The translations under genes and the position numbers were made by a program. This document shows, piece by piece, positions 33,901-49,185 of a stretch of DNA of 64,000 bases. The notes beneath the pieces are model-generated. The model did not search any database and was not told the DNA's origin. It saw nothing but the letters and a program-made list of their open reading frames with translations. Numbering within the stretch: the stretch's first letter is position 1; each line of letters begins with the position of its first letter. The stretch is from Nipponacmea schrenckii (Eukaryota; Mollusca; Gastropoda; Lottiidae), in assembly GCA_030562195.1 (NCBI GenBank), contig JAUJPP010000007.1, positions 30,253,769 through 30,317,768 of the forward strand, written 5' to 3'.

Positions 33901-36900
33901 TTGAAGCAACAAGATTTGTGTTAACAGGTACTTAACATGAAAGTGAAGCATACAATATATGTTTTTAGACTTAAAGTTGATTTCCAAGTAATATCTACAA
34001 TATATATTATTATCAGAAACAATAAAATAATTACCTGTATTTGGCTGGATATTCACCATAACCTCGTAATATAGCTAATAATTTACTCATTTCCATACCA
34101 TCAGGTAAACTCGCCTAAATACATCATAGAAAGTTATACATATTTTTTTTAATTGACTGCTTTAAAGCAAATCCCATATATACTCTATAACATATTACAG
34201 TATTAAATGGCAGACATTTTTAACAGTACTATGTATATAACAAGGAACACAAGGGAATAAAGTCAGATGATTTGACAATATAAGTGACGGAAGATACTCA
34301 TTATAGCATTAAGAGCATAATTGAGAGACAGAATTATCTCAAACCCTAAGGCCATGCAAAGTAAATTGTCTGTTTTACAGGCCTTTTTTTTTAAAAAATG
34401 GGGCGAGAGGGCGAATTTATTATTTATTATTTATAAGCGCTTTTTTAAATTTGGCACCAGAAAAAATTGGAGCGAGCGAAGGTATTTATTATTTATTTCC
34501 ACAAATTTAAAAAATAGATTTAAATCACCATTCAGATGCAACAATCAGATGTTTTTGATGGTCGATTGGAAATAGTTGATAGAAATAACAGAACTTTTTT
34601 ACTTTTCAACATCACATAAACACATATGTTTTTATATATGTTAGATATCTACTAACTCTGACAATGATGCACTTAGGGTGCATCAGGGCTTGATGCACTT
34701 AGGGTGCATCAGGGCTGATAATATTATGAGAGGATTATGATATTCTACTACAGTACAGTACTAAACCATTTCTATCCATCTATAAACTGTATTTTTAAAT
34801 GCCATTGTATGGTACGGTAATAATTATTATTGTTGGAAATTTTGGAACAAATTGTCATCTATCATCACATCAAATGACAAGAACAAAACAATCTGATTAG
34901 ATCGAACTTCTATTTTAATAATATTTATCTAGGTTACAAATGCCGATTTTTCGATAACTTGTACTTACGGAGAACTTCCGGTTTTTTATCTTGAGAAAAG
35001 CAGAATGTGTTGAATGATACCAATTATGAGAAAATCGATCGTATTCGAACGTATAAAATTTTCTTGTATTCGTTCACATTTTTCCATAAATATTAACTTT
35101 TTCAAATCAATAGCAGAAAAAAAAACTGGTGCATTCTTGTACTTGTAAATGAAACGGGTCTCGATTTGTTCCACCATTATTATCCAGAAACGAAATTATT
35201 AAGATTAATCTAATGTTTGGAATCCTCACGAAAGTTTTAATAATTTTCATAATTGTGCTTCCTTCAGCAAATAATTTTATTTTCCAACGTTAAATTGTGT
35301 CACAATCAATTTTAGTTATAAGTTGTATAAGAAAATCTTTTTATTGGTGATGAAAAACGCATTCTAAGCCACTTCCGGTTTTTCGTTAAACGTCAAGGGA
35401 GATAATTATGGTAAAAAATATTTACGGGAACGGGGAAATAACTCTGTTTTACACACAATTTTGGAGACGCGCGCACATTATTTATTAATTATTTCAAAAT
35501 GCCAATAAATAGTTTCGGAGCGCGGGGTATTTTACCGGAGCGCGGGGCCTGTAAAACAGACAATTTACTTTGTACGGCCTAAGTGAAATATCTAAAGGTA
35601 TATCAACATGGTATAGTAGGTAGATTCAGATTTCAAACCAAGTTATTAGGAAGTAGTAAGTACCTGAGTAGTATCTTGAGACATATTAGTATATTTACGG
35701 GATGTCACATGACTATTATAAGATTTAGTACTTCCAACAGTACGATTCATTGACTTTTCACTACCGACTGTGGACATAGTATCACACATCTTATTACTGG
35801 TCACAACTTTCACTAGTGGTGCAGGAGGCTGGAATAACACAATTCACAGGGAATTCAAAATTTTAGATTTTCTGAGTCATATTATTATTGTTATATACTG
35901 GGAATAATGGATTATGGATCATTTTCACTGAGAAATATTACCTACATGGGGAAAGGTACAAAACTGGAATAGGTCAGAATGCAACATCAAAATATTTACA
36001 TCTAAATTTAATTTTGAAATCAAAAAGTAACAAGCCATGTAGCAGTTTCCATAGTTTTTCGTGTGGAAAGAGAATATACCTGTTTTTTGTTAAAGTGAAC
36101 CATGGCGTTTTGAAGAAAAAGAGAAATCAAACATAATCCCACTTGTAGCTAGTTCTTGTAATGAATAAGGATAATTGAATGAGGGTTACCTTATTAAGCT
36201 CTGATGATAAGGCACTAACACTATATACATGTAAAGTACCATCTTCCATTGTGCATACTATATGTCGAGCCGCAGGACTAATGATACTATTATGTACTTT
36301 GTTTTCTAAGGTACCGATATCAAATAGCAGTTTACAGTTATCTATATTGATATATCTTATTATACCATCCTGACATAGTACACCTAACACCTACAAGGTA
36401 TAAAATAATAAAAATGTCAAACTTGTGCCAATAATTGGGTCCATTTTCCTTAAAAAATTCCACAGATCCATAGTTTGGACAATGCTGAGCTTATTAAATC
36501 TTACAATCCACGGTATTAGTTTACCTTTGATGTCGACGACGATTATTTCATATATTAACCTGTGGACGAATCTATCGGAAAAAGGGGGTTTACAGTAAAA
36601 AAGAAACATAGTTTTCCTTGGATTGTAAGTTAGATATAGACCTCAAACCCCTGGGTTAATATTCGAAATAAAATGTCTTGGGCAAGTCCTCGACATTTTT
36701 TTCGAATATCAACCTCGTATCGGTCTATATCTTATACATACCAAAAGAAATTAGTACACGGGTAGCAACACATACATACTTCAAAGACAATAAAGGTAGT
36801 AGTGAAAGTCTTCAATGAAATTCATTTGATTGAAACACTTAGAGAAGGTCAGATATACAAAATGTTTTTATCATTTAGTTTAATATATTAATACACTGAC

Positions 36901-39197
36901 TTGAAAGTCCCAAATGAACATCAACAGATTCACTATATTACCAGGGATGTTGATTTGCCCATATATGCCAGACATGTCCATTTGCTCATCTAAAATGACC
37001 GGTTGAAAACAGGCTCTGTATAATATTACCTAACTATATTTGATCTGAATATATTTCCACAAAATATTGAGCTAACCTGGTCTACACCTGTTTGGAAACT
37101 ATCTGGTAAGAATTCTAACTGTTTAACTGATGTTACTTTATTAGGTAGCTCTATAATACTTAAAATACGTCTTGTATCTAGTGACCATAGATGTATGAAT
37201 CTTGTTTTTCCACCAGCAGCTAACAACCGACCATCTCTAAAAATCAAAGTCAAAATTAAAAGACAACGATTATTATGGATATAGACTTTTACTTTTTTCT
37301 TTTAAACACAACATAGTATTATCAATTATTGTGAACTATTCAGCATCTTCAGAGTGCACTATTATATTGATTTAGAAAATAAACAAACAAACCTGGTAGT
37401 AGCAAACACTTTATAATGTGGTGAGTCACCATCAGGAACTGGTAACTGATATTTACAGGATAATGTTTCTGATTCCCATCCAAATATAGAATCATCTTTA
37501 AAACATGTTATAATTGTATTACTCATGGGTAAGAAAAACGCCTGAAAAAAAACATTTATATCATATGACATGATAGTTGGGGTTGAGCATCACTGACTGA
37601 AAATATTGAAAAGCATGCCTAGTAGGATCACCTCAAGTAGTCACAGTCAAGAAAATAAGGTTCAGATAATACTAAGAGTGTGTCTTATTACATCATTTTG
37701 TACCTGGTCAAGAACAAGCTCTGAGATTTTTTTATTGGTCTTTTTTTGGTGAACTTCAAAAGGTTTTTTAACATTTCATACTGCTTGCCTGCTATGCTTT
37801 TTCAAGAAATTAAATATCTTAAATTTCATAATAAGGCTTAAACTAAGAAGCTTAAATTAATGGTTTCAATATACAGTACAGACTAATGAACAAACCTTCA
37901 ACAAGGGTACATCCTCTTTGTTACTGAGTTTTTTCTGCAATGAGAAATTATCTAGATCCCAGAGTAGAGCTGTTTCTGAAGATGTAGTTAAAGCGTATTT
38001 TCCTGAGGCATGTATTGATATGGAATGTATAGCTGTTGCATGTCCTTTCATAACTGATATCACAGATTGGCTCACTACGAATAGAAGAAAACATAGATAA
38101 CAATTTTACCAAGCACTTTAGTTTCTGCTCAGCTTTTTACTTGTACCCAGATGTGAACAAATCATAAATTTGATTTAATTGTTTATATAATGTATTTATT
38201 ATGGAATGAAAAACTTTAAAGGTTTCTTTTGATTACTGTCAGCCTCAGCATTAAACAACAAATTGTTTACAGTTGAAATAACAGAAGGGAAGAAGACAAA
38301 CCAAAAATTTGGAGATGACTTCGAACAGGGTCTATGAACATAAGAATGTGAACCCTAAAAATGATGTAAGACTTAGTACAAGTATTTAACATTAAAATAT
38401 TACCAGTGTCATAGCATTGTAAGGAATAATCAGCCAAACCAACTAAAAACTCGGTTTTTCTAGCATTATTAAAACATAGAGCTGTACAAGGTTGACTAGA
38501 TTTCTCTATCAGTGAAAACCTACAAAATTATAAAACAATGAAAAAAATTCAGAATTTTCTTTTTCAACATACTCTCTGTTAATCAACATTCAAGTTTCTA
38601 CTGCAGTAGACAAATTAGGGACAGATCATTATTACCCCAAAATATAACTGCATTCTTCAATAAGGTATGTCGGTTTAGCATCCTTTAATTTCAGAGTCCC
38701 CAGCCAATCATGTTTTGGTTTAGAAGCTTATCATCAATTACAAAAGAACTGTACTCACTTATTTCTTTCTAAATCAAACATAAATATATTGCCTTGATGA
38801 TCTCCAGCTAAGAAACTGTCACCATTTTTATTGAATGTGGAATGAAGAAACCTGACATTCCGAACAGAGGTTGATAAAGCACCAGATACATTATTGCTAA
38901 TCTTCACCATTAATCTAAAATAATATTGTATATGTATAATACACAACTTTTAACTCAACATTCCATCTTATATATAACATTTATAAAATAATCAATTTCA
39001 TAAATCTTTAAAAAGGTCTTTAAAATCTATTTAAGAATATCTGTTTCGCAATAGAGGAAATTTAATGAAACAATGCAATATCAAAATTGAATACCAACCA
39101 TAATCAAATCATGCTCTCACCCATTGTCACTGGATGGTACAGGTTTTCTCTGCCATATTTTACCACCTGACTTCTTACAAACATCTAAAGTCTGCAT
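21937..39197 (-). CDS. TBC1D31: TBC1D31 (WDR67): WD40 / TBC / coiled-coil protein of centriolar satellites
   Basis: 24 coding exons, all phases joining, 1061 codons (the human protein is of similar length): 39197-39121, 38914-38759, 38519-38404, 38074-37896, 37541-37393, 37236-37077, 36390-36190, 35828-35664, 34114-34035, 32900-32754, 32486-32353, 32138-32005, 28952-28773, 28346-28167, 27635-27583, 27102-26950, 26730-26595, 26439-26347, 25944-25804, 25367-25251, 24693-24616, 24152-24005, 22358-22284, 22070-21937. WD40 repeats fill exons 2-7 (AGDHQGNIFMFD, ASGKYALTTSSETALLWD). The TBC domain spans exons 9-13 (NWGSHWFEYFPNPPINIL). Coiled coil follows (LRRLDDEMQRK). Vertebrate TBC1D31 sits at centriolar satellites and acts in OFD1/praja2 control of ciliogenesis. 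The canonical TBC IxxDxxR and YxQ fingers are not seen, so GAP activity is doubtful. Confidence 0.95.
22387..23480 (-). mobile_element. Tc1-like DNA transposon, defective
   Basis: Inverted ends of about 34 bp: TATATATACTCAGTCCATAT followed by GAAAACGCACCACT at the left, with its mirrored counterpart (GTGGTGTGTTTTCATG) at the right. The ends merge into TATATA, fitting a TA target. It lies in the TBC1D31 intron between exons 22 and 23, with its left end about 30 bp from the exon 23 acceptor. It encloses a broken minus-strand transposase. Confidence 0.85.
22588..23207 (-). pseudogene. Tc1 transposase remnant
   Basis: The N-terminal part (MPRLTAPERKRAIGML, then IARRLHCAHTKIARLHHRF) is the paired-type HTH of Tc1 transposases. 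After a frame shift, RPYFGPMLTDRHRNERLQW matches the usual run toward the catalytic domain. The sequence then jumps to NARAHTARVSMQYLAQQNI and LSPDLSPIEHLWDEIE, ending INANGGHIRY and a stop. The segment with the first catalytic Asp is deleted, and the second Asp, normally just before NAR-HTA, is Gly. Only the Glu of the DDE triad's third position region remains. It is inactive. Confidence 0.88.
23706..23962. mobile_element. MITE, AAAGGGATA family, copy 6
   Basis: TTAAAGGAATATTGCGTCTTAAAATGAACATA at the left; ATTCTGTTACTTTATGATATCAGGTCAATTCACTGATGAATA in the interior matches copy 1; the right end TAACTATTAACCCT is decayed. It lies in a TBC1D31 intron. Confidence 0.6.
24815..25065 (+). mobile_element. 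SINE-A copy in TBC1D31 intron
   Basis: GATACAGGTCAGAGGAGTTC, AACAGTAAACCAAGGCACC, TTGCACACTGGCGTTGCC and ATTAGCCCATTAGGTGCG follow the family order. Confidence 0.65.
27181..27460 (+). mobile_element. SINE-A, most complete copy with tRNA-derived head
   Basis: The head reads GCGGGGGCTCAGTGAGTAAG (A-box-like), then CTTGGGTTCAAGTC (B-box-like, GGTTCAAGTC). The shared body and tail follow: GACAGAAAACTGAGG, TTAAATATCC, AAAGAGTAGGCTAATGCCGC, TTGCACACTGC and AAGGTGCAAAAGAATAGGAC. Box order and spacing identify a tRNA-derived SINE. Confidence 0.8.
28364..28545 (-). mobile_element. SINE-A copy, reverse orientation
   Basis: The plus strand reads GAATGGAGTTTGATGTCCTACTCTTC, later AGCATAAGCCTACACT and ATGTTTATTGTCCCATTTGAATG: the complement of the family tail, AGTAGGCTAATGC block and the ACAATAAAC block. 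It lies in the TBC1D31 intron between exons 13 and 14. Confidence 0.65.
29140..29285 (+). mobile_element. Second tRNA-like SINE (SINE-C)
   Basis: TTGGCAAAGTGGTATAGACG resembles an A-box region (TGGC-NAGTGG), and GGTTCGAAACC at 29212-29222 is a perfect B box. Spacing is that of a tRNA-derived SINE head. The cloverleaf does not close well, so it is not called as a tRNA. Only one copy was recognised in the window. Confidence 0.45.
30091..30990 (-). CDS. Single-exon TALE homeobox gene, SPILE-like, nested in TBC1D31 intron 12
   Basis: One uninterrupted frame of 299 codons from ATG (30990) to TAA. The homeodomain is at about residues 174-236. SPYP at 201-204 is the TALE three-residue loop extension, and helix 3 is VKAWFANKRNR with Ala at position 50, preceded by GGISLAQ. 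A Lys/Arg/Gln-rich stretch follows (TKPKRQKQQ). Residues 80-165 form a predicted helical region (EELKEKLTIV) that recalls the PBC/MEIS interaction part but is not a clear match. It does not fit PBX, MEIS, PKNOX, TGIF or IRX. SPILE genes are spiralian-specific TALE genes expressed in early blastomere tiers, so that class is my best assignment. TTTATT at 29883-29888 (minus AATAAA) is a candidate poly(A) signal. The protein should be a nuclear transcription factor. Confidence 0.85.
   Translation of the reverse strand: MASIVDYSPNSPQLSKCSEYSRLSSHPMFTQLQATLLSECFQQELPYSLIDDNVPAVPAAKPQVPEVVNLDSAMIAVQEANLQADFRQLSMRGDVRVSELQTFYYGQCSQNETRRTEAVTELKAMSFITQEELKEKLTIVHEYYDKERLQLTNRVTGSLQLLKACHVPVPNKIVYNKSRSRQLNPKAIQVMNEWYCENLESPYPNDEEKILLADKGGISLAQVKAWFANKRNRSSNTKPKRQKQQVEKRLLNICTELTSSGESGGKSPKMYGEIIQQLSDIVNGANVFNQSYNRNLCEQ
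31000..32004. other. Homeobox upstream part of TBC1D31 intron 12
   Basis: Apart from the motif cluster at 31285-31325, I see AT-rich sequence without repeats or reading frames of note. The intron as a whole (28953-32004) is the host of the nested gene. Confidence 0.4.
31285..31325 (-). promoter_or_regulatory. TATA-like box and TAAT-motif cluster upstream of the homeobox gene
   Basis: About 300 bp upstream of the homeobox ATG, the plus strand reads CTATTTAAAACTAATCACTA and then CTAATCACTATTAATTAC. This gives a TTTTAAATAG TATA-like element (minus strand) beside four TAAT cores, two of them in direct CTAATCACTA repeats. Position and density suggest promoter elements and homeodomain sites; AT-rich background makes chance possible. 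Confidence 0.3.
32944..33371. mobile_element. TA-flanked MITE in TBC1D31 intron 9
   Basis: CTGTAAGGCTACAAATTATTGCG at the left is mirrored by CGCATTAATTTCTAGCCTTACAG at the right, each bordered by TA. GATCGCATTAATTTGTA occurs twice inside. The 428-bp size, TA target and long imperfect ends fit a mariner-derived MITE. Confidence 0.75.
33478..33625 (-). mobile_element. Repeat family B (SINE-like), reverse copy
   Basis: The reverse complement reads AAAGTCCGATGACCTTGAGT, GCTATAAATGGGTACGGAT, then AAAGATCAATGCCAAGAGG, matching 51375-51600 almost base for base. Further family members are at 46132-46262 and 56290-56380. Confidence 0.65.
34350..35579. mobile_element. Harbinger-like foldback element in TBC1D31 intron 8
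   Basis: Left end GGCCATGCAAAGTAAATTG then TCTGTTTTACAGGCC; right end mirrors it as GGCCTGTAAAACAGACAATT...GTACGGCC. Each side is flanked by TAA (34347-34349 and 35580-35582). A 3-bp TWA target with GGCC-type ends is the PIF/Harbinger signature. Inside are TTATTTATTATTT blocks near both ends. No transposase was recognised, so it is a non-autonomous derivative of 1230 bp. Confidence 0.7.
34665..34715 (+). repeat. Short direct repeat, GATGCACTTAGGGTGCATCA
   Basis: Two adjacent copies of TGATGCACTTAGGGTGCATC(AGGGC). Each copy is itself a near palindrome (GATGCAC...GTGCATC) able to form a hairpin. It lies within the Harbinger-like element. Confidence 0.6.
36625..36735. mobile_element. Small foldback sequence in TBC1D31 intron
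   Basis: GATATAGACC at the left is mirrored by GGTCTATATC at the right. Inside, ATATTCGAAATAAAATGTC faces GACATTTTTTTCGAATAT. The whole stretch of about 105 bp can fold on itself. It lies between TBC1D31 exons 7 and 6. Confidence 0.55.
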
Positions 39198-39654
39198 ATT
39201 TCATAGAACTAGCGGTATTACTGTACTGTACCGGTACTGCAGATAGGCTATGATCTACAAATACCAAAAAATAATGATTTATCATATTTAATTCCAATTT
39301 GATCTTACTGTTCAGGGTCAGCAGTATGACACATTTCTTTATATCATAATTATGTACGTTGGTAGATAGTAATGTCAATTAATTTTAAATCAATCCTTTA
39401 TGATCCCTTATAAGTTATGTATGTGTTCTTATTGATATTTAAGTTGGTTATCAAACAAGTTTACTTTTTTTTAGTGTTGGCTGAATTGTTTGTCTCTTCT
39501 AGATATATCTACAATTACAGAACCACACCTTACAAAATTTTCACTTTAAAGCCCCACATTTATAACATATTGGAATGCGCTAGAAAGAAACTGTCAAAAA
39601 ATGGGTGATGTGAAAAATTGAAACATGTCAAAACATAACATTTTTATTCAATAT

Positions 39655-39788
39655 TTTCTAATATGGCGCCTCTGACTACGGAGAAACTTCCGGAGCACGT
39701 GATAACAAAAACTTCCGGGTCAAATAGTGACGTCACGCAGCGTTGACATCACCAAATCAGAAAATTATTCTCTCAACAACATCGCAAA
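39655..39788. promoter_or_regulatory. Bidirectional promoter between TBC1D31 and RAB2
   Basis: Within 130 bp there are AATATGGCG (YY1-like, about 39659-39667), ACTTCCGG twice (39686-39693 and 39711-39718, ETS/GABP), CACGTG (39696-39701) and TGACGTCA (39728-39735, CRE). The stretch is GC-richer than its flanks. RAB2 starts at 39789 on the plus strand, and TBC1D31 starts at 39197 on the minus strand. This motif set is characteristic of housekeeping divergent promoters; actual start sites are not determined. Confidence 0.7.
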
Positions 39789-45244
<5,456 letters not shown>

Positions 45245-47130
45245 TCTTCTATATTAAAAACTCAGCTAAGGGAGATAACTACGACTTGAACTCTAAATTG
45301 TACTCTTCATTGAGTTGTTTTGTGAGAACTAAAAGGACTTATCCTTTGCTGATTTTTATATAATGATTACCACAAGAAAACAATTTTTAAAAAAAGAAAC
45401 AAAAAACACATTGTAAATTTTATGTTATTATTCAGTTATATTTTTTTTTGGACTTCTACTAAATCCATTCCATTTTCATCTTGAGTGCTGAACATTAGAT
45501 TTAGGTATGAATTCATGCATGATAATTCTGTTAACTTGAAAGTAATATATACAGGGTGATACTTGGTTATATGCAGGGTTATAGAAAAGAATGGACAATA
45601 TTCATAAGACTAGAAAATCCATGCTTGCAAGATAAGACATCTTTACTGCTATAATTTTAATTGTAGTCTTTTCTCAGCATATTAGGCCAGTGTGACAAGG
45701 AGAAAACTCTGATCCAAAAATTACAACAGGTCCCATCGCATTGTTGTAATTATGTAATTACTTGAAGATTCCCTAGTTAAAAATTTGTATTACAGGATAA
45801 GGGTGGAAAATAACAATAAGTTTAAACCAATACATTTGAAAATTGCCCGATTGACTTCACTTTCAATACATTAAAATATAAATTCAGTCTATTTTTTGAG
45901 TTCTTATTTAATTAAAAATAAAACATCAGTATAAACTGTATTTTATTGTGTATGATATAAATGTATTATATTGAATATTGTTATTGTGTATTATGTATCT
46001 AGGACTGCAATATACATTAAGTTTCAAAATTCGACAAAACAATGTAGGAATATCGAGAGATGTACCCAACACATAAATGTGTCTATTATCTACAGAACTA
46101 TAATAAATCAATAGATATTTCTCACACATAAATTAATTCCAGTCGACCCAGCTGTAAATGGGACAGATAATCTGTGAAAGATCAACAGTAGATAGGATTC
46201 TTAACTTTGAACCTAAGTTGTTATCCTTGTAAGATATAGTTGTTTCTTGTTAGCACTAATTAATTAATTAATAAAATTGGAAGTCACTAAATATTTTAGC
46301 TTTTAAAAAACAATACTTATTTGTTGAAATTGTTACATTAAAGAACTTTGTTAAATTAGTTAAATATCATATGTATATTGCAGTCTTTTTGTGGATGTGT
46401 TGAAGAGAGGCAGAAATGAATATTAATTGTTTCATATACACCTCATAGGTTGTTATTCTTTCTTCTCTGGTAATTTGGAAACAAATTTAAGGCACTGTTA
46501 AATACTGCTTAGAATTCCATGTCTGTGTGACTTTCTAGAATCTAGCCATTTTGTACAAATAAACCTTCAATTGTATGGTGTAGAGAATACAATGAACGAA
46601 ATTGATGTGATTTAGAAATTTATTTAAACAAAAAGCCTTTTACTTCGATGCACAGAACTATGTTGTCTCATGTTTTGTATACATGTATTCTGAATGTATG
46701 TATGAATTCTTTCTATGTACTAGTCTTACTTATTAGAAATATAGGACTGCTCCCCTCTCAGACCATCACTGACAAAGGCTATTAAATGCTATTAAAAATC
46801 CAAAATGTCAATAGGCATGTGTGTTAAAAAGAGTTATTTCCCTTTGAACAGTTTGCAGTTGTTATATTGAAATTCTAAGATATTAAGAAGCTGGTTATAA
46901 ATAACTAAATTAAAGTGCATAATGTAATATTATATATCATTACTATGGAATATAAGAATAAGTGGTTATATTATATAAACAAATGTTAACTATTCCCCTC
47001 CTTAAGTTTTGTTCTATAAACACAGTATGAGTGATAATTATTTAACTATCTTTATTTTTCTTGACAATTCAACTTGTAGAACTTTTTGTTTTTAGTTTTC
47101 TTGTGCAATAAACTTGAAAAACAAATTTGT
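45245..47130 (+). other. RAB2 3' UTR and poly(A) region
   Basis: No further reading frame is supported. AATAAA occurs at 46558-46563 and 47107-47112. The second is followed by a T/G-rich stretch (TTTGTGTTC) and is the better cleavage signal, implying a 3' UTR near 1.87 kb. A family-B repeat copy is at 46132-46262 within it. Confidence 0.45.
46132..46262 (+). mobile_element. Repeat family B copy in RAB2 3' UTR
   Basis: CCAGTCGACCCAGCTGTAAATGGG, AGATCAACAGTAGATAGG, and GAACCTAAGTTGTTATCCTTG with ATATAGTTGTTTCTT match 51430-51595. Confidence 0.6.
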
Positions 47131-48440
47131 GTTCATTCAACAACTCGGAGAGAAAAGAAACTAAAATAAACCAATGCTAGCTTTTTGGGAACATTTTATT
47201 TATTTGTTTAGCACTTAATTAGCTCTAGTCAATTTGAATCTCCAGTATAGCAATGCTTATTCTGATAAGTCAACTTATGGACTCTAATGTAGCCCCTTTC
47301 TCTATGATATTTACTAACTTCTGATATAATAAGTAATGTTAAATACTGGACCCAAACTTCCAGTTTTCAAGGTTTTGAGGTCCAAAATCAGAAAACATGT
47401 ACTTTTACTTTGTTAAAAAGGGCCAGTTAGTTATGCCAGTCTAAATTGCAAACTGATCTAAATGCGGACCAACATGATTTGTTTTGTTTAAGGAGAATGT
47501 TCTAGCAGTGAAAGAATCCACCTGCCATCAGTGATCTGAGGAAATTTTCCTGCAACATCATCTTTAGGTCATGACATATTCAACCAATCACAGCCTCAAA
47601 AAAACACAACCAACTAAAGTATTTCTTTTTGAACATATTTAACTTGACATAGTAAATAAAAATTCAGAAATCTTTTTCACCATTGCCATTGGGACAAATT
47701 AAGCAGTTAGTAAAGAAAAAAATTTAATCAAAAAAGAAGAACTAAACAGAGACCCATTAAAATCAGATTATCTAAAAAAAAAAGACCTCTGCCCCGATGG
47801 ACAAACTGAATATCTAATAATAATAATAATAATTTATAAAGCGCCTAATTACAATCTAGTTCCAAAGAGCTAAACAATACCAGCCAATCTTGACCACAAA
47901 GTATCGCATCTGTATGCTATCTAGGCAAATTTTCTCATAGCTATTGGCTGTTCAGCAGCATGGAGTTTTAAAGGCCTATAGCCTATATTGGCTATCTACA
48001 AAAAAATGGGTTGTTAGCCTACTTCCGCTTCCCAAAGTTAAAGGAAAAGCCCAAGGAACGGTTTTTCAAAAAATGTATCAATGACAACCATATGATATCA
48101 ATAAGGCGTTAAGTAACCGGTATATTTTGTTCAAACGAATGATTATAACCTAGTCATAAAGACTTTGAAATTTTCAAGGTCAGGAAAGGTCAACTGAGCC
48201 TAGATCTGTTCTGGAAACAAAAGGCAGCAAAGCTACAATAACACTTCCTATCTTCAAATTGATGATTGATCGTATTAAAATCTATTCAACTTCTCGTGTT
48301 GTATATGTGACGTATTAATAATTGTTGAGTTTATTTGATTATGGTATTAGCAGCAAATTTGTTTCCATCTTTGAAATCAGTGCGCCATTAGCTGCACCAA
48401 CCAGCCTTGATAACATTCCTGATAATTTGACCAAGAGTAA
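47131..48440. other. Intergenic, no gene seen
   Basis: It includes a (TAA)n microsatellite at 47817-47835 with a TTTATAAAGCGCC tail. Otherwise it is unremarkable AT-rich sequence with short frames only. Confidence 0.4.
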
Positions 48441-49185
48441 AGGCCTATGTACACTAGGGCACATGTTGCAGACACATTAAGATACAAGAGGACGCATGTT
48501 TCTGGCACACGCTGTGTACACTAGGATACATGTTGCGGACTCATGTTGCGGATACAAGACACAAGCCTGGGCACAAGCAGTCTTTTAGGGGGGGCATGGT
48601 TTTGGAGGAAAAATTGCAGATTCTTCAAACATAGGCTGTATTATATTGCAGCATCTGCAACGATTTTGGCGATTGTGTCTGCGAGAAAAAATAAACGTCA
48701 GGCAAACCAACCTCCTAACGGAGGAGGTTGTGGACAAGGTTATGGATATCGAAAAGACAGATCTGTGCATAGTTCTTGTATAACTGTATTCTTTGTGTGT
48801 GTATCTTTATATTGCCTGAATATCCAAGAGGCAGGGTGTAGCTTCCCAAAGTTTAATTAGGTGATCAACTTTGGCAGTTGACCACTCCTTAAAGTTTTCG
48901 GCCATTTTGTTCAAATAAAAACAAAATCATGTGACCTAAGGCTCATCAGGTGACCAATTTATGACCTCTGATTGGCAAGGCCGAAAGTCACAAGCAGATA
49001 CATGTTGCCAAGAAATTGATTTTCAATTATTAAGACACGTGTATCTTCTTGTGTCTTCAACATGTATCTTTGTGTGTCCGATTGTATCCTGTCATGTGTA
49101 CATTAGGATACAATAGCCAACATTGGTGTTTCAGCAACATGTATCTTCTTGTGTCCGCAACATGTGTCCTAGTGTACACAGGCCT
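48441..49185. mobile_element. Harbinger-like MITE with long inverted ends
   Basis: The left end AGGCCTATGTACACTAGGGC then ACATGTTGC is mirrored at the right by CCTAGTGTACACAGGCCT. Both sides abut TAA (48438-48440 and 49186-49188). Inverted similarity continues inward for about 100 bp with GGATACATGTTG-type subrepeats. A small plus-strand frame near 48610-48760 includes ARKNKRQANQPPN and may be a scrap of an element protein. Size is 745 bp. Confidence 0.7.

Noticed and set aside
48543..48860. 105-residue plus frame as a host gene
   Set aside because: It lies wholly inside an inverted-repeat element bounded by TAA targets; at most a transposon scrap.
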